This document shows, piece after piece, positions 40,201-51,506 of a stretch of 64,000 bases of DNA. The DNA is from Dasyornis broadbenti. Its lineage: Eukaryota; Chordata; Aves; Passeriformes; Dasyornithidae. The notes under the pieces are model-generated. The model was not told where the DNA came from. It ran no database searches and worked only from the letters and a program-made list of their open reading frames with translations. The stretch's first letter is position 1; each line of letters starts with the position of its first letter. A program made the translations under genes and the position numbers. The DNA lies in NCBI GenBank assembly GCA_013397935.1, contig VZRN01004407.1, positions 1,263,904 to 1,327,903 on the forward strand, given 5' to 3'.

Positions 40201-40792
40201 TTTGGTGCTAAGGCCTTTTTCTGCGCCTTCTATGAATACTGCAGGTAGCCAAACCCCACAGTTTTCAGCCTTTCTGAAGCTTGGACTGTTTTCATGGTCC
40301 CCAAAGCCCTCAAAGCTCCCAAAAGTCTCAGCTTGCACCTACCACCCTCCACCAACCATCACCCTACACTGCCAGTCCCAGAAATGGACCTCACAATCCC
40401 GCTGGCTCCATGGCTGCACCAGTGCTGATGTCAGGCTGGGTCGGGGCAGGAACAGACCCGGGATCACAAAGCGGGATACTCCTGCCAGTGGCAGCCCTGC
40501 CCCACATTAGCTCGACTTCCACCACATGTGAATTCACACCCTCATTGTCCCCAGAGAGCTGAGATACAGCAGAAGTGTGTCTGCTTTCCAGAAGGAATGA
40601 ATAATTCATTTATTTTCTGAACCACCTATGGTCCTCATTGTTTTGTAGCTGTTTATGGTGTTTTGTGTGGGGACTATCAGCATTGATTTTTCTCTTAATT
40701 TTATTTAGACATGTTTTCCACTGCAAATATTTACCTGTTTTCTTATCTGTCTTCTCTCACAGGGTGAAATTGAAGGTGATCCATCAAGTTAG
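25131..40792 (+). CDS. SNCG: SNCG, gamma-synuclein
   Basis: Spliced coding region join(25131..25251, 30201..30242, 31098..31225, 39539..39622, 40763..40792), 405 bp, 134 residues plus stop; human is 127. The N-terminus MDVFKKGFSIAKEGVV is the gamma-synuclein signature. Residues about 10-68 carry the KTKEGV-type 11-residue repeats (AKEGVV, TKQGVT, TKEGVM, TKEGVV, TKEQAN) that form a lipid-bound amphipathic helix. Residues 69-97 are the hydrophobic middle region. Residues 98-134 form the tail, opening with EDL as in mammals. All introns are GT-AG with phases 1, 1, 0, 0. The ATG context (ACAAGAATGG) is good. Family role: small soluble, membrane-associating neuronal and adipose protein. Position beside MMRN2 and upstream of ADIRF matches human. 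Confidence 0.97.
26900..26970. repeat. Two-copy tandem repeat, 40-base period
   Basis: ACTGGAATTATTAGTATGTT at 26900 recurs as ACTGGAATGATTAGTATATT at 26940. The two 31-base cores differ at only three positions. It lies in SNCG intron 1. Confidence 0.8.
28723..28812. repeat. Two-copy imperfect tandem repeat, about 45-base period
   Basis: GTATCATGGGCACCATTA at 28723 recurs as GTATCATGTGCATCATTA at 28768, and each copy ends with a version of TTCACAGCAGT or TTTACAGCAGT. It is an older local duplication inside SNCG intron 1. Confidence 0.6.
30201..30242 (+). CDS. SNCG: SNCG coding exon 2
   Basis: A 42-bp micro-sized exon after acceptor CCTTTCACAG, ending at donor GTAAGA. It encodes TKTKEGVVQSVTS. 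The 42-bp length and phase 1/1 are the same as in mammalian synucleins. Confidence 0.96.
30243..31097 (+). other. SNCG: SNCG intron 2
   Basis: About 0.86 kb. A 211-codon open frame runs through it at 30306-30941 but shows no domain or known family; it is probably chance. Confidence 0.85.
31098..31225 (+). CDS. SNCG: SNCG coding exon 3
   Basis: The 128-bp exon follows acceptor AACTGCAG and ends at donor GTATGT. It encodes AEKTKEQANVVGEAVVASVN and the hydrophobic region ending in ATTGVVKK. It leaves in phase 0. Confidence 0.96.
31226..39538 (+). other. SNCG: SNCG intron 3
   Basis: About 8.3 kb, the main reason this gene is long. It contains a CR1 fragment at about 31389-31645. Open frames elsewhere in it lack family features. 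No extra exon recognised. Confidence 0.85.
31389..31645 (-). mobile_element. CR1 LINE 3' fragment, reverse orientation
   Basis: The plus strand shows eroded reverse-complement CR1: TTTGGAAGGGATGCC, CATCTAGTCCAACCCCCTT, CTGGGCAACCTGTGCCAGT, GACCACCCTCATAG and TTGTCTCTTGTCCCATCAG. The element's 3' end is at lower coordinates. It is older or more diverged than the copy in MMRN2. It lies in SNCG intron 3, antisense to the gene. Confidence 0.85.
39539..39622 (+). CDS. SNCG: SNCG coding exon 4 (GC-rich tail exon)
   Basis: The 84-bp exon follows acceptor CTTGGCAG and ends at donor GTGAGT. It encodes EDLAAPQPPEQPRLEGEGAP and then ASTGGGGE. About 75 % of its bases are G or C by hand count, far above the flanking intron. 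The EDL start and phase 0/0 anchor it as the synuclein tail exon, although the rest has drifted toward Pro and Gly. Confidence 0.9.
39623..40762 (+). other. SNCG: SNCG intron 4
   Basis: About 1.14 kb between two phase-0 exons. A 151-codon open frame at 40055-40510 has no recognisable features. Nothing else noted. Confidence 0.8.
40763..40792 (+). CDS. SNCG: SNCG coding exon 5 (C-terminus)
   Basis: After acceptor CTTCTCTCACAG the exon reads GEIEGDPSS and a TAG stop. It is in phase 0 with exon 4. A short last coding exon is usual for this gene. The untranslated part runs to the polyadenylation signal near 41123. Confidence 0.88.
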   Translation, partial: GEIEGDPSS

Positions 40793-41122
40793 GGAATTCT
40801 AGGTCAAATAAGACCATTGCAAGAGCATACATGGAAATATTAGCTGACACAACAGGAAAATCCCACTGTCCACAGACTAACTGCATTCAGCTCTGTAGTC
40901 TTTCACTTGCCTCATAAACCAGGTGTACAATATATGTAAGCCAGACTCCTCTTAACTGTAAGTAAAGTGCAGGTGTGTACTGGGCTGTGTGTCTTTCCCA
41001 ACCTCCCTCCTGGCCTCCCAGTTGCTTTGTATGTTTTGGTTGGACTCACTAATCTGCGTCTCGCATCCATATGCACCGGCACTTGGGATCTCTAGGCATT
41101 GTGGAAATACTTTTTTTTAACT

Positions 41123-41128
41123 AATAAA
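41123..41128 (+). terminator. SNCG: SNCG polyadenylation signal AATAAA
   Basis: AATAAA about 330 bases after the SNCG stop, followed within 30 bases by a T/G-rich stretch (TTTTTTGTCTTGTCAGTTTTG), as expected of a cleavage site. Confidence 0.75.
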
Positions 41129-41145
41129 AAGTGTTTGAACAGGTT

Positions 41146-44100
41146 TTTTGTCTTGTCAGTTTTGTTTGCACATTTTAGATGTGGATCCTTCCAAACTGAT
41201 GCATTCTTCCTTTAAAAGTGCAGTACTAGAATACAGGGATCTCAAAAGTCTAAGGGCCTTGAATCATGTTGTAAGAGATGAAGAATCATGAAAAATTGTA
41301 TTTCTGAAGTTAGTGCTGTAGGTAGGCTGGCTTTCTGTGTTTCAGGGCTGAAAACCAAATATTTCACTTTTTAAATTCTTGCCATGTTTAAGAGAGAATG
41401 GCGGCGGGGGGGGGTGGTATTGGATGAAAGGAGGCTTTTGAAAGGAATGTTAAAGTGATGTCGAGCTCAGTTTATTCTGTTTGCACCAGAGCTTGAAAAC
41501 GATCCTTACATCCAAGTGTAATAAGTTGCTGCAAGGTAATTAAAGAAATGTGGTGGGCACCAACTGGCTGAGCAGAACTGCATTGCTGCTGGCACGGACG
41601 GGCAGGGTTGCTGTGAAATTCATGAGTGTGAGGGCAGCTGCCAAAGGAGAATCTCCTGGTGCACCACGAACACAGGGCTGGTATCAGTTACAGCACTCGG
41701 TCAGGCTGCAGATCAGCTGCTGAGTGAGAGCAGAGACCTTCCACATTCACCAACACAGAGAGCAGGAAAATGTTGCTCATTGCTGTAAATAATGGGCTAA
41801 GTTTAAAGCACATTAGTAGGTATGGGTATAAAAATGGGTTCTTTTATTTTACTGCAGGCAGAGCACCCTTGAATCCTGGAGAAGCCAGTGTAAACTGTTG
41901 AGATTTCAACTGCTTCAAAATCAGACCATTAATCTTCATTAAGCTGCGTAATGATAATGACTACGGAAGGTATTACAGAAGAGACTTTCTGTGGCATGGA
42001 AGCATCTAGCAAGTGTGCTGGCAGCCTCTCTCAGGCATAACAGTATGTGTAAAGCATTGCCTTGCAGAGACCACAGGATTTCCATCCCAGTGGGTCTTTG
42101 ATCTCAACACAGAAAGGGAACAAAAGAGCCCTAGCAGAGGTAACAAATCCCCTTGAAAGGAAGATGTATCTGATGTGTGCATACTCTTTCCTGATGTCCT
42201 GCAAAACATCTACCAATTAAACAGAGTAACTAAAATTGAGGCAAGGTAAGAGGACATAAAGAGATAGTCATGCCCAGCAGCAGGAGACTGGAGTCTATTC
42301 ACAGTGCTCGCTAGAGAGAGACAGAAAAACCTTTTACTCAAAAGCTTTGCTTTATGGGGATACAAACAAAAGTGTTTTGCAAAAAAGGAGTTTTTCAAAA
42401 AAAAAAGTAGGTGAATGCCTTCACTATGAAGGGCATGTGTGGGAGGCAGGAGCAGGCTGTAACTCAAAGGAGGAGTAAGCTGCTCCCCAAACGCCCATCT
42501 CTCAAGCAGGCTTTGCCCCTGGTTCCAAAGGCTTAAACCAGGAGAGAATGATAATTACTGAGCTAAGAGTGCCAGGACACATCTCTGCCACGCTGAGCTA
42601 TGTGGTTGCTTGAGAGGGAGGCATGCACACAGTTTTCCTTCCCACAGGGAAGGAAAGTGTTTTACCAATATCTCCACACCTGTATCTGGAACTGTGGGAC
42701 TGAAAACACTTCTAGACTACTGCCCAACATATGGGCACCAAAAGTGTCTGAACATTTCCTAAAGCTCTGCCTCTGCACATGCCTGCTTCTCCCATGGGAG
42801 AGCACTGCTCTGGGCCCAGGCTGGATGGCATTCAGCACTTACCTGGTGTAGTCCCCACACAGGTCTGGTCTAGTCCCGTGGCAGTCAGAGCCAAGGGAGT
42901 GTTTATGCATCTTGCACAGGCAATCACAAGTCTTGGAGACAAACACCAGGACATGCAGTTTCCTCCCACATGAGTACCCTGTGTCAGTGAGAGGGAACAG
43001 GGTAGTGCTGTGCCCATGCAATAGCTCAGTGAACTTCTATTTCCTCTCTGTCTCTTCCTCAGACTGGCTGTCACTCAGCTGGGGGGAGCAGAAGCCAGAG
43101 GTCTGAGCCACCTTTGACAGAAGTAAGAAAGGTGAAGACTTGTTTCTTCTGAAGTAGAAGGGTCTTTTATAAAAGAGGCTAAGTATTGTCTATGAATTTA
43201 TCCAACTAAACTTTGTTGTACGTCTGTTTAGTTCATTGCATGGAAAAGAAGTCTGTACTTTCAATGAGTGTTCAGACAAGTGTAATAAGAGGTGATGGAA
43301 GGAAAGTGAAAAGTGGAATGATGAAGGAGATGCATCAGAAACATCCCACAGGAGAAGGTATTTTCAATAGGGAAGTGCTGGCACCCCCTGTCCCAGGTAA
43401 ATGCTGAGGGAAGCAAACACTAGCAAAATCATTTTTTGCTGACAGGTCATAGGCTGGGTGATCAAGAATTTCTTTTACTCATCTCACCCTGTGAATTATT
43501 TAAGTGGACTTTGTACATGTGATACCACCCTCACATAAGTTTTTAATTTAATCCCACTGTGGCGAGACAGTGCCAGGTGCCAGGCACAGCATGGCCACCA
43601 TCTGTCCCAGAGTGACGACTCTGGGCGCTTGCACTCTGACCTCTGAGGGGATCCAACAAGCCAGGAGCAGCTGCTGCCAAGTGTTGCATCAACCTCGCCA
43701 TAGAAGTGGCCAACAAAGTGCTGAAAAACACTTTTTTCCCCTTGTAACAGCAAAACTTCCCTACCATGTAAAACTGTAGTTAAGCTTTATTAAGTGATTT
43801 GTTCTGACAGAGCCCATAGCCTTTGAGAGCTCCTCCCAGTTACATCTTAGCCAAGGGCTGAAGGGCATGCAGGGCTTTGTTTTTCAAAGATGTCTGTCTG
43901 GGATGAAAAAGAGGAAGCAGTGGCTCTCTACAGAATATCCCAAACAGCATTCCACTAATTTAAATGCAAATCAGGTAATAATACACTTAAAATCCCACTT
44001 CATTTGAAAGTCCTATTTTCGTGTCTGCATAATGCATGTCCTAAAACTGAATTCACAGAGCACCCAATTGAAAACCAAAGGGCTGGTTTTTATAATACTG

Positions 44101-47100
44101 TTCCCTATAAAATCACATTCTCACCTCATTCTAACTTGTCTTAACTGTTTCATAAATGCATTGAGGGCCTACCAGATCACAAGAAGATACTTCATGCTGT
44201 TAACAGCACAGCAGAAAGAGCTCAAATTAAAACTGGACTTTCTGAATATCAGGCAAACCCTTGCCCACGTGAATTTGCAGCAGCACAGAATTTCTCTGTC
44301 AAGCTTTGGCCTGACAAACTGCTTTTTTGCATGGGATGTGGTTCTGCTTCTCCACCTTTCCCCTCCCACTAAGTCCATGTGGGGTGAGCAGCACAGCTGT
44401 GTGCCAGAAGGGCAGAGGCATAGCACTCCTTCCTCTCACTGTGCCTAGAAACTATACACAGCTCTCCTGGAGACTTCACGTCCCAGCTCACATCCTCAGC
44501 TTTCCCAGCCAGCCACTCGTGGGATAGGACCAGTTATTGCTTTCCCCAGTCCCATGACAGATCTTAAGGTGGGAGTCAAGCCTTTCTCATCTTCCTACCC
44601 TTTCTGAGTTAAAGACCAGACAATTTTATTTTGTCTTTTCTAGTCCTGAATCTGTAGGATATCGTGAGACTCCATAGCAATCCCAGTATTTAAGCCTGGT
44701 TTCAGGTGTTCCAGAAGACAGTAGAAACATGACACTTCACCTGGATGTTACCTCAAGATTGAGAAAGAAGAAGGTAAAGAACTCCATTTGCACTGGCCTT
44801 ACAGTGATCTCATGCTTTGAAGCAGAGCTGACTGATGATTCCTGGAGGATGTTACCATCTGTGTAAAGCAAGAATCAGTTAGACCTACTTTTCTCCCAGA
44901 ACTGTATATCAATATTTGAACTGAGCAGCTAATTCAGCTTAATCAGAACAACTTTAGTTTGATCTTCCAAATGACTAATATATGAGTCACAATAGTTTTA
45001 TCTTTCTGTGAGTAAACCATTCCACTTCTTAAGACAATCGTTTCATGACACAAACATGACATCTCTTCCACACTAATACCAGTCTCTTTTAGCAGCTATG
45101 AATGCTGAACTTTGCACACTTCATAAACTTGTGGCGTGATCTGTGTCAGACTTTTTAGCCCTGACACATCATTGCATTGCCTTGCTGATGGAAACCATAC
45201 CTATCTATAAATCTCAACCCTGGTAAAATTAAAATTTAAGAAAACCCAAATACATTTCAATACTTCTTAATTAACCTCATTTGCCCATTTTCATGTGTAA
45301 TACATAAGCTCTAGCTCTGATCAATTACTTCTCTCCTTCATCAGGCAATAAAGCAGAAGGGTTCATGACACTGATATATGAGAGGGTGCCCAAAGATGTC
45401 ACAGAAGATGTGTGAAAGGAAAGGAAACCAGAGCAATTTCTCGTCTTCCTGTGGTGCTGTAGATTTAACTCACAGTTGTTTGGGCTGCATGTTTGGAGTT
45501 GCCAACTATTTCCAGGACCATGGGTTGTGGAGAACTCCTAGCACTTAAGGAATCAGTTTTGGGTTTCTTTTCTATTCCCCACACTGCTCACCACAAGCAA
45601 CAGACTGTGAAGGTGCAGAATGAAAAGAAGAAAAAGCCCAAGGACTCAGAGAGGGTGTCTGACAAGTTGCGTGTCAGAGGTGAGCACACAGTGCTGCTGG
45701 GGGTGGTGATACTCTCAAACTTCTGGTCCTGGCCAATGTCAGCGGTTGCATGCCAGCATTACCAGGTGGAGTAACTTTTGGAATAGCCTGGAATTCTGGG
45801 GGCACCTTGGCATATGGCTCTGCCCACACACTGTGGTACCTGCCCCAGCTGGCATTAACCAGGATTTCTATCTGCAGTCTCAGCAGATACTGAGAGCTGA
45901 ACGGAGCAAAAGTCCAAACTAACTTTCCACCCTTTCAAATCCTCATTTTTGACCACTCTAATTTATATCTAACATCAGTTCAAAAGGCTTATTATTATCT
46001 TCTAAAAAATAATGTTAACTCACAGAGTGAATAAATATTATGCAATATATTCCATTAATTTTCTGTTGTGTTTTTGTAACTCAGCCAGCCACCTGATGCA
46101 CAGATTGTTGGTCCCATCACATGGAATAAATACTATACCAGAGGTCCCTCTTCCCTCTGCTCTGGGCTGCATTATAATGATCATACCATGTCAATTTGGG
46201 CAAGGGTAATTATCACACTTTTATTTTTTTGTAGTCTGGAATCAGGATAATGATATTAACGCTAAGGATAAGATTACATTAGATAAGGAGTCATGTTGCC
46301 ATGCTGTCAGCAGTGTAGGTTTTACGCAGGAATTCATGCTACCTAATGTTTCAAGCAGGAGGTAAAGCAAGAAGTGGCACAGATCAGACACCCAAATTGA
46401 GTCAAAAATGCTGAACAGAGATTTCCACTTGGAAGAATAATGATTGGAGCTGGGGAAATCTGGGTAGGTGTCAGAGCAGAATTAGAGAGCAATATTTACC
46501 TGAACTGATCAGGAGTCTATAAAATATTGCTCTAATGTTGTGTACATTTAATGCTTGATGTAAGTGTGCCGCAGTCCTAAGTGCTCTCCCAAACTCCTGG
46601 TGTCCCTTTCAGGCAGATTATCCCAGCCAACACCTGCAGGTGTTGAAAATCCAGCAGTAGAAACAAGGTGGGAGGGCAGCTGGAAGGTATTTGCTGCTGA
46701 AGCCTGGGCGCATCTTCTCTGAAGCTGTGACAAGCTGCATGGCGGATGCCAGAGAGCCTCTTCCTTCCTTTCACTCACACTCTGCACAAAATTAATCAAC
46801 CTGGCTACAGGGCTGACAACAGCTGAAATCCACCTGTTTTGTGTGGCTTTGCTGTGGCCATGTTCTCAGGTTTGGGCAAGAAAAATAAGTAGGTCTGTGT
46901 TAATGATTTGGTTCCAAAAATGCCAGAGCCCCACACTACTAGGTGTCTTTTTATGTGAGTTTTTGCAAATTCAAGTAAGAAAATCATTCCAGGAAAGAAA
47001 TCAACAAGGAATTGAAAAGAATACCTGATGTGAATATATAATTAAAAGTCTAATTGGCCCATTGAGGGGGAAAGAGGATTGCTGTTTGAAATAACAAAGG

Positions 47101-48262
47101 AGTGGTGCAAAAGTTGACGAGAGCTCTCTGAAATGACAGGCAGAATAGGAGCGGCAGAGGAATATACGGAACCTTGTTTTCTGCAACTCTTCCTCACTTG
47201 GGTACTAATGAAGTCCTAACCTTATGGGAACTGTCAGTGCCCACCCTAGTTCATCTGTGGCATCTTGTTCTCATGCCTGTTTACCAACACAAATCTTTAC
47301 TCAGGAAGACAAATATGGGTATGAGTGTGGCCATCTGAACAGAGACGCTTTGTACTCCAGAAAATGGCAATGAGGAACGCAAACCCCACAAAACTGGAGA
47401 GCCATTTGGCTCCTGACTCTGCCAATAGTTTACTTGTACAAAGTACCTTTGTACTGGGGATTGATGGCAGGAAATATAAACTCTCAAGCCTAGTGGAAAC
47501 CTGGGAAATGCCAGAGATTAAAGCCAGAAACTTTTATTAATGTGGTGATGCTAGGAAAGGAAGTGATTTTAAACATAATTTCTGTACTAAAAGAGTCTTA
47601 CCGCAAAGCCACATTAGGAAAATGTGGATTTGCTAATTTAGTTTCTTTTTTCTCCCTTCCCCTGAGAATTGCTAGTGCTGGCACTGGTTACCTGCCTCAC
47701 CCAGGCAAGGCCTTCTGTGATGATGGGATTTGCAATCCACCAAGCAGGCAACTGGAAAGATGACCAGATTAGCAGTTTCTTATAAAAATACACATAAATC
47801 GTAACTCTCACCATCTCACATTATCCCACCTGACAAGCAAAGGAGATTGTGATTAAAACTTCTGAAAATAGAAACAAATTCGGGCTGGTTTCTGTTCTCA
47901 TGAGGGTCTGTTTAGGGACTGAAGGAAGGAGAGGGAAGTCAGCCCGGCAGGGTTGAAAGTTGGCCATGCCCACACATTGCACTTCAGTAGTTTCCAGCAA
48001 TCTGTAAAGCTCAGATCAGTGGCTTTCCTCTGCCTGTGATGGTGGAACAGGTTTTTTTGCAGTTTTGGTTAAAAAAAAACAAACCACACAAATTAACAAA
48101 CAAAGACAGTGCGATGGAGCAAAAATCTCAATCAGGGCACACCCTCTCATCAGGGAGGGTAAATAAACAGCTTTTCTCTATTTTCAGCTCTCATTCCTCA
48201 CATTCAAACTCCACCCGTTGTACCAATCACCCCCCAAAAATCAGCAGGTCTCCTGGCAGATG
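41146..48262. other. Intergenic region SNCG-ADIRF
   Basis: About 7.1 kb. No gene can be supported. A G-run lies at about 41406-41414. A lysine-rich open frame at 45493-45774 ends near a GTGAGC donor-like site but has no recognised partner exon. No CR1 copy was recognised here. Confidence 0.6.
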
Positions 48263-48269
48263 TATAAAA
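48263..48269 (+). promoter_or_regulatory. ADIRF: ADIRF TATA box
   Basis: TATAAAA at 48263-48269, 105 bases upstream of the ADIRF ATG. With a usual 25-30-base spacing, transcription would start near 48293 and leave a leader of about 75 bases. Confidence 0.7.
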
Positions 48270-48367
48270 CCAGGGCAAGTCAGGACACTATCACATAGTG
48301 TGCTATACATCACCAGGTGCTCAATTTTATCGAAGCAGAGGACTTTTAACAGGTGTTAGAAGCCACA

Positions 48368-48428
48368 ATGTCGGGTAAAACCTTCCAGGGACTGAAGGAA
48401 CAGGCTGAAGGTGCAGCAAAAGATGCTG
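48368..48428 (+). CDS. ADIRF: ADIRF coding exon 1
   Basis: 61 bp, 20 codons plus one base, ending at donor GTAAGA. This ATG is chosen because it gives the family N-terminus and sits below a good TATA box. Confidence 0.9.
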
Positions 48429-51070
48429 GTAAGAAAGACTAAATATTGTTCTATATTGGAGGGGGGCTTAGTTGTTACTTTCACTCAGAAATCCCACTAC
48501 CTGTAGCAGCATTGGTGCTAGCAGGACACAGCTTCCTCTTTTCTCTTCACTTTGAGAGTTGTGGCCATCATCTGGAGAAAACCACAGGCTGGCCATGCCT
48601 CTCAAAGCTGCCTCAATCCACCCACCCAGTGCTCCCTCTGTGGCTCCTGAGCATTGTCCAACATTTATCACTCTCCAAAATATTAAACTCAATGTTTTTA
48701 GAGCAGTGAAGCCTTTTTTTGGTAATAATAACCTTCTGCATTTAGCATTTGTATTGCTCAGGGTGGTCTTTTCTCATGCTCTGCAGTGGTTTTTAATCTT
48801 CTGTCCTTTTAGTAAGTTGGAATTAACCTTTGATTAAGATTCGCCACTTGTCAGTGGCCTGTCAGTGCCTTTCGGTAATATAACTACTTTGGTTGCAAGG
48901 GATAGTTTGTAATGTATAGTACATGTTTCTGTTCTGTTCTGCTCTTCAGCAGTAATCACCAGACTCTGCAGGGTTTAAAAAATCCGGTATGCATATTTCT
49001 GTCATAGCAATGCCCATATTGTAAGGTCAGGCACTGTGGTCATTAGCACTGGGCATTGGAAACCAACTTTTCAATGCAAAGCATAAAATATTTTCCTTTA
49101 AATTAAAATTGCAAAATATGTATAGCTTATACTAGAATTTTATAGTATATTCCATACAGTATTTGCATGCAGCTCATTCCTAATAGTGTATCATTTGATC
49201 AGATATGGTCCTGGATTCTGAGCCTGCAAATACTTTGTTCTATAGCTGAAATATGTGAGTAACCTCATTGATTATATTGAAGTTACAGCAAGTTTCCGTA
49301 CATCTGGGGATAAATGCGTAGTAGACCCACAAACATGACAGGACTCCTTTCTGAAAAAAAAAAAAAAAAATCATCTTTGCTGCATCCTGAATATATTCAT
49401 GCCACTGAGGGAACACTGTTGTTTCATAAACTATCAGCTGTCTTACAATCATAAGGCATCTCATTTTTTTAATGTTTCATATTCTGGAGTTGATCTGTTA
49501 TGTTTCTAGTTTCTGCTTCTCTTCTTCTATTCATGTCTTGTTTGTAAAAATCTCCCTTCTCCTATCCTACTCTGTTTAATGCTCCTGCTTCCATTTTAGA
49601 ACAGGGCACACTCCCAAATGGCCCACAGAGAAAATGCATGTTAGATGGCCAACCTACCCCAAGCATAATAAGGTAGAAAAGTCAATAAAAGCAAGCGTAG
49701 TGTTAAATCAGCAGCTTGCAGCTAAAAGTCATCATTCCAACTCACTGCTAATCTTTGCTTCTTTATCTCCTGCTTATCTGCTATTGATTTGCTCAGCTGA
49801 CCGGGTGCCAGAGGAGCGCTAATCTCGGAGCAAGCTGCACTGGCAGCACACAGTTCCCAGGGTGCCCACCAGTGAAGGGCACAGCCCCAGCCTGCTCTGT
49901 GCCAGCCTGGGCACTTGCCAGGGGCACAGCCTGCTGCAGGTGTGCAGAAAGCTTGCTGACGTAGGGAATTCCTGTAACCAGAACTGGGAACAGCTGGAAA
50001 TTATTTTGATTTTGTTTTACCTTAATTACAGCAAATGCATTGGGACAGGCCACTCAGGATGCAGTCAACCAGATTACAGATGCAAGCCAGAAAGGTAGGA
50101 GCAATGACGTTCAAATCAAGACGGAGCAGCTCAACACAAGCCAGAAGCGGCCAGTGCTCATTCTCCTCTGTCCCACAGGTGTTCTCAGCCTGAAAGTCCT
50201 TGGTTTCAGTGACAGCTTTATATAACCTTTAACATTTTATAACTACTTTAACATTTTTATAACAACTTTTATAAATCTTGCAAAAGGATTTCAGGGTCTG
50301 TTGCTTAGTAACTCCACACAGGTACTGGCAGACAATATTTGACACTCCCTGGTCACTGAGTCTCATGTACAGCATTCAGACACTGGCTTCCTATTTAGAG
50401 AACTTGTGGGAACAGCTCCTCTTTCTGGAGGATTAAGCAACCTTGTGTTACAGCTTGGTCCCCATACCCCAGCCCTACAGAGGGCAGAGGTCTGTCCAGG
50501 TCCAGCCCTACACTGGATCCCAGCACCTCCCGAGGCAGCAACTGGGGTCAAACATTAACTGGTCCTGCAGCTGAAAAGGTGCTATCAAGAAAGTGTTGGC
50601 ATCTTGCAGCTGGGGATTGGGAACAAGTTAAACTAGGCTGATTTTTAAAAATAATTTAATACTGTTCTAAACATGACGGATGAATTTGTAATTTTGGGGT
50701 CTAAAATGTTTCATGAACGCCAAAATGCATTGGCAGTATCACCTTAGGGCTGACACCTTCCACAGCTCCATGGATGTTACAAGAAGGGCAGGCTTGGGCA
50801 CCTGTTATGTTAGATGGGGTGGCAACAAAATATCCAAAGTCTTTTTTAGAGATAGATCACTCCTTTTTGTAGTCTAATCATTTTCACACCTCTCTTCTAT
50901 CATAAGTATTACACCATGTTGCATTTTTCCAACTTTCTGCTTATCTTCTTCCCTGTGTTGCAGCTTTTGACAAGGCTTCCAAGACGGCACAAGACGGAGT
51001 AGAAAAAGTGGCTGGACAAGCTGCAGAAGCAATGTCTGGCTTTGGGAAAAAATGTGGATTTAAAAAATGA
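48368..51070 (+). CDS. ADIRF: ADIRF, adipogenesis regulatory factor
   Basis: Spliced coding region join(48368..48428, 50032..50094, 50964..51070), 231 bp, 76 residues, the same length as human ADIRF. The N-terminus MSGKTFQGLKEQAEGAAKDA and the C-terminal GFGKKCGFKK parallel the human GLQDLKQQ start and GIGKKFG end. Residues 17-60 fall into four 11-residue units (AKDAANALGQA, TQDAVNQITDA, SQKAFDKASKT, AQDGVEKVAGQ), suggesting an amphipathic helix. Introns are GT-AG, both phase 1. Family knowledge: a small adipose-enriched protein reported to promote adipogenic transcription; its biochemical function is poorly known. There is no signal peptide and no membrane span. It lies between SNCG and the FAM25-like gene, as in human, on the same strand. 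Confidence 0.9.
48429..50031 (+). other. ADIRF: ADIRF intron 1
   Basis: About 1.6 kb, AT-rich in the middle (about 49080-49170). No other feature recognised. Confidence 0.85.
50032..50094 (+). CDS. ADIRF: ADIRF coding exon 2
   Basis: 63 bp between acceptor CCTTAATTACAG and donor GTAGGA. It encodes NALGQATQDAVNQITDASQK. Phase 1 in and out; its length is identical to the middle exon of the FAM25-like gene. Confidence 0.9.
50095..50963 (+). other. ADIRF: ADIRF intron 2
   Basis: About 0.87 kb. A short AT-rich imperfect repeat lies at about 50219-50276 (units like TTATAACtACTTTAACATTT). Nothing else noted. Confidence 0.85.
50219..50276. repeat. Imperfect AT-rich tandem repeat, about 20-base period
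   Basis: Repeated units of the form TATAACyTTTAACATTTT and TATAACAACTTTTATAA occur head to tail within ADIRF intron 2. It is short and degenerate. Confidence 0.5.
50964..51070 (+). CDS. ADIRF: ADIRF coding exon 3
   Basis: 107 bp of coding sequence after acceptor CCCTGTGTTGCAG. It encodes FDKASKTAQDGVEKVAGQAA and then EAMSGFGKKCGFKK, ending with TGA. Confidence 0.9.
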
Positions 51071-51146
51071 TGCTAATTTAAGTCAACAGTACTGCTTGTA
51101 TAAATCTCTCTTTGGTCTGCAATTCCCTACTTCTTTGTGTAGAAAA

Positions 51147-51506
51147 ATTAAAGCCATTTGATATCAGGATAATTTCATTCTCTTCAAATACAAATTTTTA
51201 AGGCAGAAGTCCCCCTCACTCTTTACGTAGAAAAAATACATCTTTTAGCACATCTGCTCACAATCGTCAACATGGCTCAAAAGGTTTCAGCAATGCTGTT
51301 GCCCCACTCTTACAACAGCTCAATTATTATTGCCACATTTGCTGAGTGTATTTACAAAGCCAGTGAAACTTTTCATAATTAGGACACCAGAACATTCATA
51401 TGATGAAATTGAGTCTTCTTCCAATAATCAAAAGATAAGCTGGGGTTATATTTCTTGTCAGTTTGTTTGTTCCCATCCTTTGTATCTTTAGATTAAGATA
51501 AATAAA
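51147..51506 (+). terminator. ADIRF: ADIRF polyadenylation signals
   Basis: ATTAAA at 51147-51152, 77 bases after the stop, and a canonical AATAAA at 51501-51506. Either or both could be used, giving short and long 3' untranslated regions. Confidence 0.55.
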
